In this document: piece after piece, positions 51,552 to 53,932 of the stretch
Numbering within the stretch: position 1 is the stretch's first letter
Layout of the letters: each line of letters opens with the position of its first letter
Source of the DNA: Bacteroidota bacterium
GTDB lineage: Bacteria; Bacteroidota; Bacteroidia; Cytophagales; Cyclobacteriaceae
Length of the DNA stretch: 53,932 nucleotides
Reading direction: 5' to 3'
Assembly (NCBI GenBank): GCA_013285945.1
Contig: JABDGP010000005.1
Location: 13,216 to 67,147 of the forward strand
The notes under the pieces: generated by a model
Told to the model about the DNA's origin: nothing
Seen by the model: the letters and a program-made list of their open reading frames with translations, nothing else
Databases searched by the model: none
Made by a program: the position numbers and the translations under genes

Positions 51552-53932
51552 CTACTCGTATTTCAGCGTGTCTGCAGGATTTACACGGGCAGCTTTAAAA
51601 GTTTGAAAGCCCACTGACAGGAATGCGATAGTCACAACTCCAAAACCTGCCACAACAAACAAAAACGGGTTGATGTCAATGTGATAAGGGAATGACTGCA
51701 ACCATGAATTCATAATCCACCAGGCGAGTGGCCACGCGATAAGGTTAGCTACCAACACGAGTTGAATAAAACCTTTGGACAATAAAAGGATTATTTTGGT
51801 TGACGTTGATCCCAACGCCTTCCTTATCCCAATCTCCTTGGTCCGCTGGATCGTCATAAATGAAGCTAGCCCAAACAACCCCAGACAGGCAATGAATATT
51901 GCCAACGCTGTAAAGATTCCAAACACCTGCCCAAACTGCCTGTCGCTCTCATATTGGCGATTGAAAAACTTGTCCAGGAAGAAATAGTCCATGGGGTTGC
52001 CTGGAAAATAAGCTTGCCAGGGTTCTTCGAGCGAAGCCAGGATTCCATGGTAATCCTTGCTTTCAATTTTAAAGGCAAAAAATGATGAGAAGTTGGGCGT
52101 ATAGCGAAACACCAGCGGAGCCACCGTTTCTTTCAAGGACATCTGATGGTAGTTTTCTAAAACTCCAACTACTTCAAGAGTATCATTCTGAATTACTTTT
52201 TCACCCAGAGCCATTTTGGGATCTTTGAAGTCAAGAGCCTCTGCCATAGCACGGTTGAGCACAACACTTTTCCGGTCGTTGGGGTGCTGCAAATCAAAGC
52301 TTCTTCCTGCAGCCAGCTTCAAATTAAAAGACTGCACATAGTCATGATCAATGCCTACAGTATAACCTGAGATAGAATTTTCAGGTCCTCCTACCAATCG
52401 TTTTATCCCACTCGCCCAAAATATTTCATCGCCGGGAACATTTGTTGATGCCGTCATGCTTTTTACACCCGCTATTCGCAAAGCTGCAGCTCTTAAGTTT
52501 TCAACCTTCTGAGTGTAAAGTGAGTCCGTAACGCCTGGTCCCTTCAATACTATTGTCTCGTTGATATCAACACCGAGGCTTTGGTTTTTCATAAAGTTCA
52601 ATTGCTGATAAACGATAATCAAGCCGCTGATCAGGACTACAGAAGCAACAAACTGAAACACAACCAGCGACTTTCTTAAAACGCTTCCTTGCGCCGTGCG
52701 TATTACTTTTCCTTTCAATACGGTGACCGGTTTAAACGATGAGAGAATCAATGCCGGGTAAGAACCTGACAATACAGAACCTACTACAAGAAGTATGACA
52801 ACCAGTAACCAAAAATCCTTTTCCAGCATGAAGGAAAGAGGAATTGCTCTGCCAGACAAAGAAGAAAAGGCAGGCCAGGCAAGGCGAACAAGTATTACTG
52901 CAAAGACACTTGCCAGAAAATTCACTAAAAAAGATTCAGACAAAAACTGGTTAATAAGTTGCCCTTTTTCTGCACCCATTACTTTTCTTACTCCTACTTC
53001 GTTAGCACGATCAAAAGATTTGGCTGTAGCCAGGTTAATATAATTCACCCAGGCAATAATCAGAATGAATAAGGCAATAATCGTGAGGGCATACACGGAA
53101 TCACCATCACCACGCTCTTCGGGTTGTGATTCCTGGAGAAGATTTGAATAAAGATGTATCCCTAACAAAGGCTGTAAAATGAATTCCTGGCGCCGGCTGG
53201 TTTTAGTCCAATCTTCGCCTCGTGTTTTCAAAAGGTAACTGTCCCACTTGGCTTGCAACGACTTTACATCAGTACCCGGTTGGAGCAAAGCATAGGTGTT
53301 AAAATCGTACCAGCCCCAAGCTGTTTCTGAGTCGTTATGGGTTTCATTATTTAAGGTCTGGTATGAAAACATAAAATCAAACTTGATATGCGAATTCTCG
53401 GGGATGTCTTCAAAGATTCCGGTAACTTCAAACTTCCTGCGGCCATTCCAGGCGATGGTTTTGCCTATAGGGTCCGCTTCTCCAAAGTATTTTTTTGCTG
53501 CTTTCTGTGAGATCACGGCTTTATTGGGTCCGAGCAATGCAGTTTCCTGATTGCCTTTCAATAGTCTGAAATCAAAGACCTCAAAAACTGCAGGGTCAGT
53601 TATCTGCATTTTATTCTCAAGAAAAGAAACCAACGCGTGATTAGGAGTTTCATAGCTTACCACACCGCTAACCGGATAAAGCCGGGTGAATTGTTTCACT
53701 TCCGGAAAATTGTTTTTTAGTGCCGGGCCGACGGCTGGAACCGCAGCGGCACATTCAAACCGAAGTTTTCCATTTTGCCACCCATTGTACTGAATCCTGT
53801 AGATGTCATTGGCTTTACTGTGAAACGTGTCAAAACTGCGTTCGTATTTCACATACTGTAATATCAGCAAGCTGGCTGCCATACCCAGCGAGAGGCCAAT
53901 GATATTTAAAAATGTAAATGATTTGTGACGCA
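51552..53932 (-). CDS. MacB/FtsX-type ABC permease, copy 4 (5' end beyond window)
   Basis: The frame is open to the right edge (793 codons visible; residues before MAAS read RHKSFTFLNIIGLSLG, which is the usual TM1 approach, so the start is outside). The visible part has both MacB cores and both FtsX domains with RANEVGVRKVMGAE and RTKEIGIRKALGS loops, and the ending VNPADTLKYE. Whether it has the prefix domain cannot be seen. It lies upstream of padR on the same strand with 77 bp between, and is similar in kind to the other three but divergent in sequence. Confidence 0.92.
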   Translation of the reverse strand, partial: RHKSFTFLNIIGLSLGMAASLLILQYVKYERSFDTFHSKANDIYRIQYNGWQNGKLRFECAAAVPAVGPALKNNFPEVKQFTRLYPVSGVVSYETPNHALVSFLENKMQITDPAVFEVFDFRLLKGNQETALLGPNKAVISQKAAKKYFGEADPIGKTIAWNGRRKFEVTGIFEDIPENSHIKFDFMFSYQTLNNETHNDSETAWGWYDFNTYALLQPGTDVKSLQAKWDSYLLKTRGEDWTKTSRRQEFILQPLLGIHLYSNLLQESQPEERGDGDSVYALTIIALFILIIAWVNYINLATAKSFDRANEVGVRKVMGAEKGQLINQFLSESFLVNFLASVFAVILVRLAWPAFSSLSGRAIPLSFMLEKDFWLLVVILLVVGSVLSGSYPALILSSFKPVTVLKGKVIRTAQGSVLRKSLVVFQFVASVVLISGLIIVYQQLNFMKNQSLGVDINETIVLKGPGVTDSLYTQKVENLRAAALRIAGVKSMTASTNVPGDEIFWASGIKRLVGGPENSISGYTVGIDHDYVQSFNLKLAAGRSFDLQHPNDRKSVVLNRAMAEALDFKDPKMALGEKVIQNDTLEVVGVLENYHQMSLKETVAPLVFRYTPNFSSFFAFKIESKDYHGILASLEEPWQAYFPGNPMDYFFLDKFFNRQYESDRQFGQVFGIFTALAIFIACLGLFGLASFMTIQRTKEIGIRKALGSTSTKIILLLSKGFIQLVLVANLIAWPLAWWIMNSWLQSFPYHIDINPFLFVVAGFGVVTIAFLSVGFQTFKAARVNPADTLKYE

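Noticed and set aside
43131-53932. Repeated permease genes as a composite mobile element
   Set aside because: No transposase, integrase or terminal repeats are seen, and the copies are too diverged to be a recent duplication.

Overview
The window reads as a chromosomal segment from a Bacteroidota bacterium, most likely of the Cytophagales. The grounds are a C-terminal type IX secretion (T9SS) sorting domain, a three-gene class B succinate dehydrogenase, a DnaE polymerase carrying its own proofreading exonuclease, several FtsX-type permeases with an N-terminal prefix domain, and promoters of the Bacteroidota form (TTG, about 20 nt, TAnnTTTG). No species-level claim is possible from this segment, and I see no phage, transposase, integrase, CRISPR array or rRNA in it.

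Layout. 1-962 is the start of a secreted repeat protein that runs off the left edge, with 216-bp tandem repeats encoding Ig/PKD-like modules. 963-2453 is sparse and holds two tiny membrane proteins and a STAS-like protein. 2454-6237 is a fructan/sucrose locus made of a sugar porter (frameshifted in a run of eight T), a GH32 lipoprotein and a fructokinase. After a MacB-like permease, 7622-13662 is a tightly coupled secretion locus: a periplasmic protein of the type usually labelled 'asparagine synthetase B' (again broken by an extra T), a small lipoprotein, a 1340-residue T9SS beta-propeller protein and DUF423. 13676-31396 is mostly housekeeping: hslV, the pyruvate dehydrogenase E2, a large putative peptidase/propeller/outer-membrane-barrel protein, pth, rplY, prs, tRNA-Gln, sdhCAB and dnaE. 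31529-36651 holds an acyltransferase-like membrane protein, thioredoxin, an M28 peptidase and an AraC regulator followed by a membrane protein.

36648-42176 is a compact six-gene minus-strand operon (DUF1475, DUF1295, a CFA-synthase-like methyltransferase, an FAD oxidoreductase, DUF1365, a second CFA synthase). It looks like a dedicated membrane fatty-acid modification pathway and is the best candidate in the window for poorly described biochemistry. 43131-53932 is an array of four large MacB/FtsX-type permeases with no ATPase gene in view. A PadR-family repressor sits between the fourth and the other three, and two related inverted repeats lie over and upstream of its start.

The two disrupted genes both have one surplus T in a plus-strand T run and both read cleanly when it is removed. 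Sequencing error and genuine slippage cannot be separated from sequence alone.
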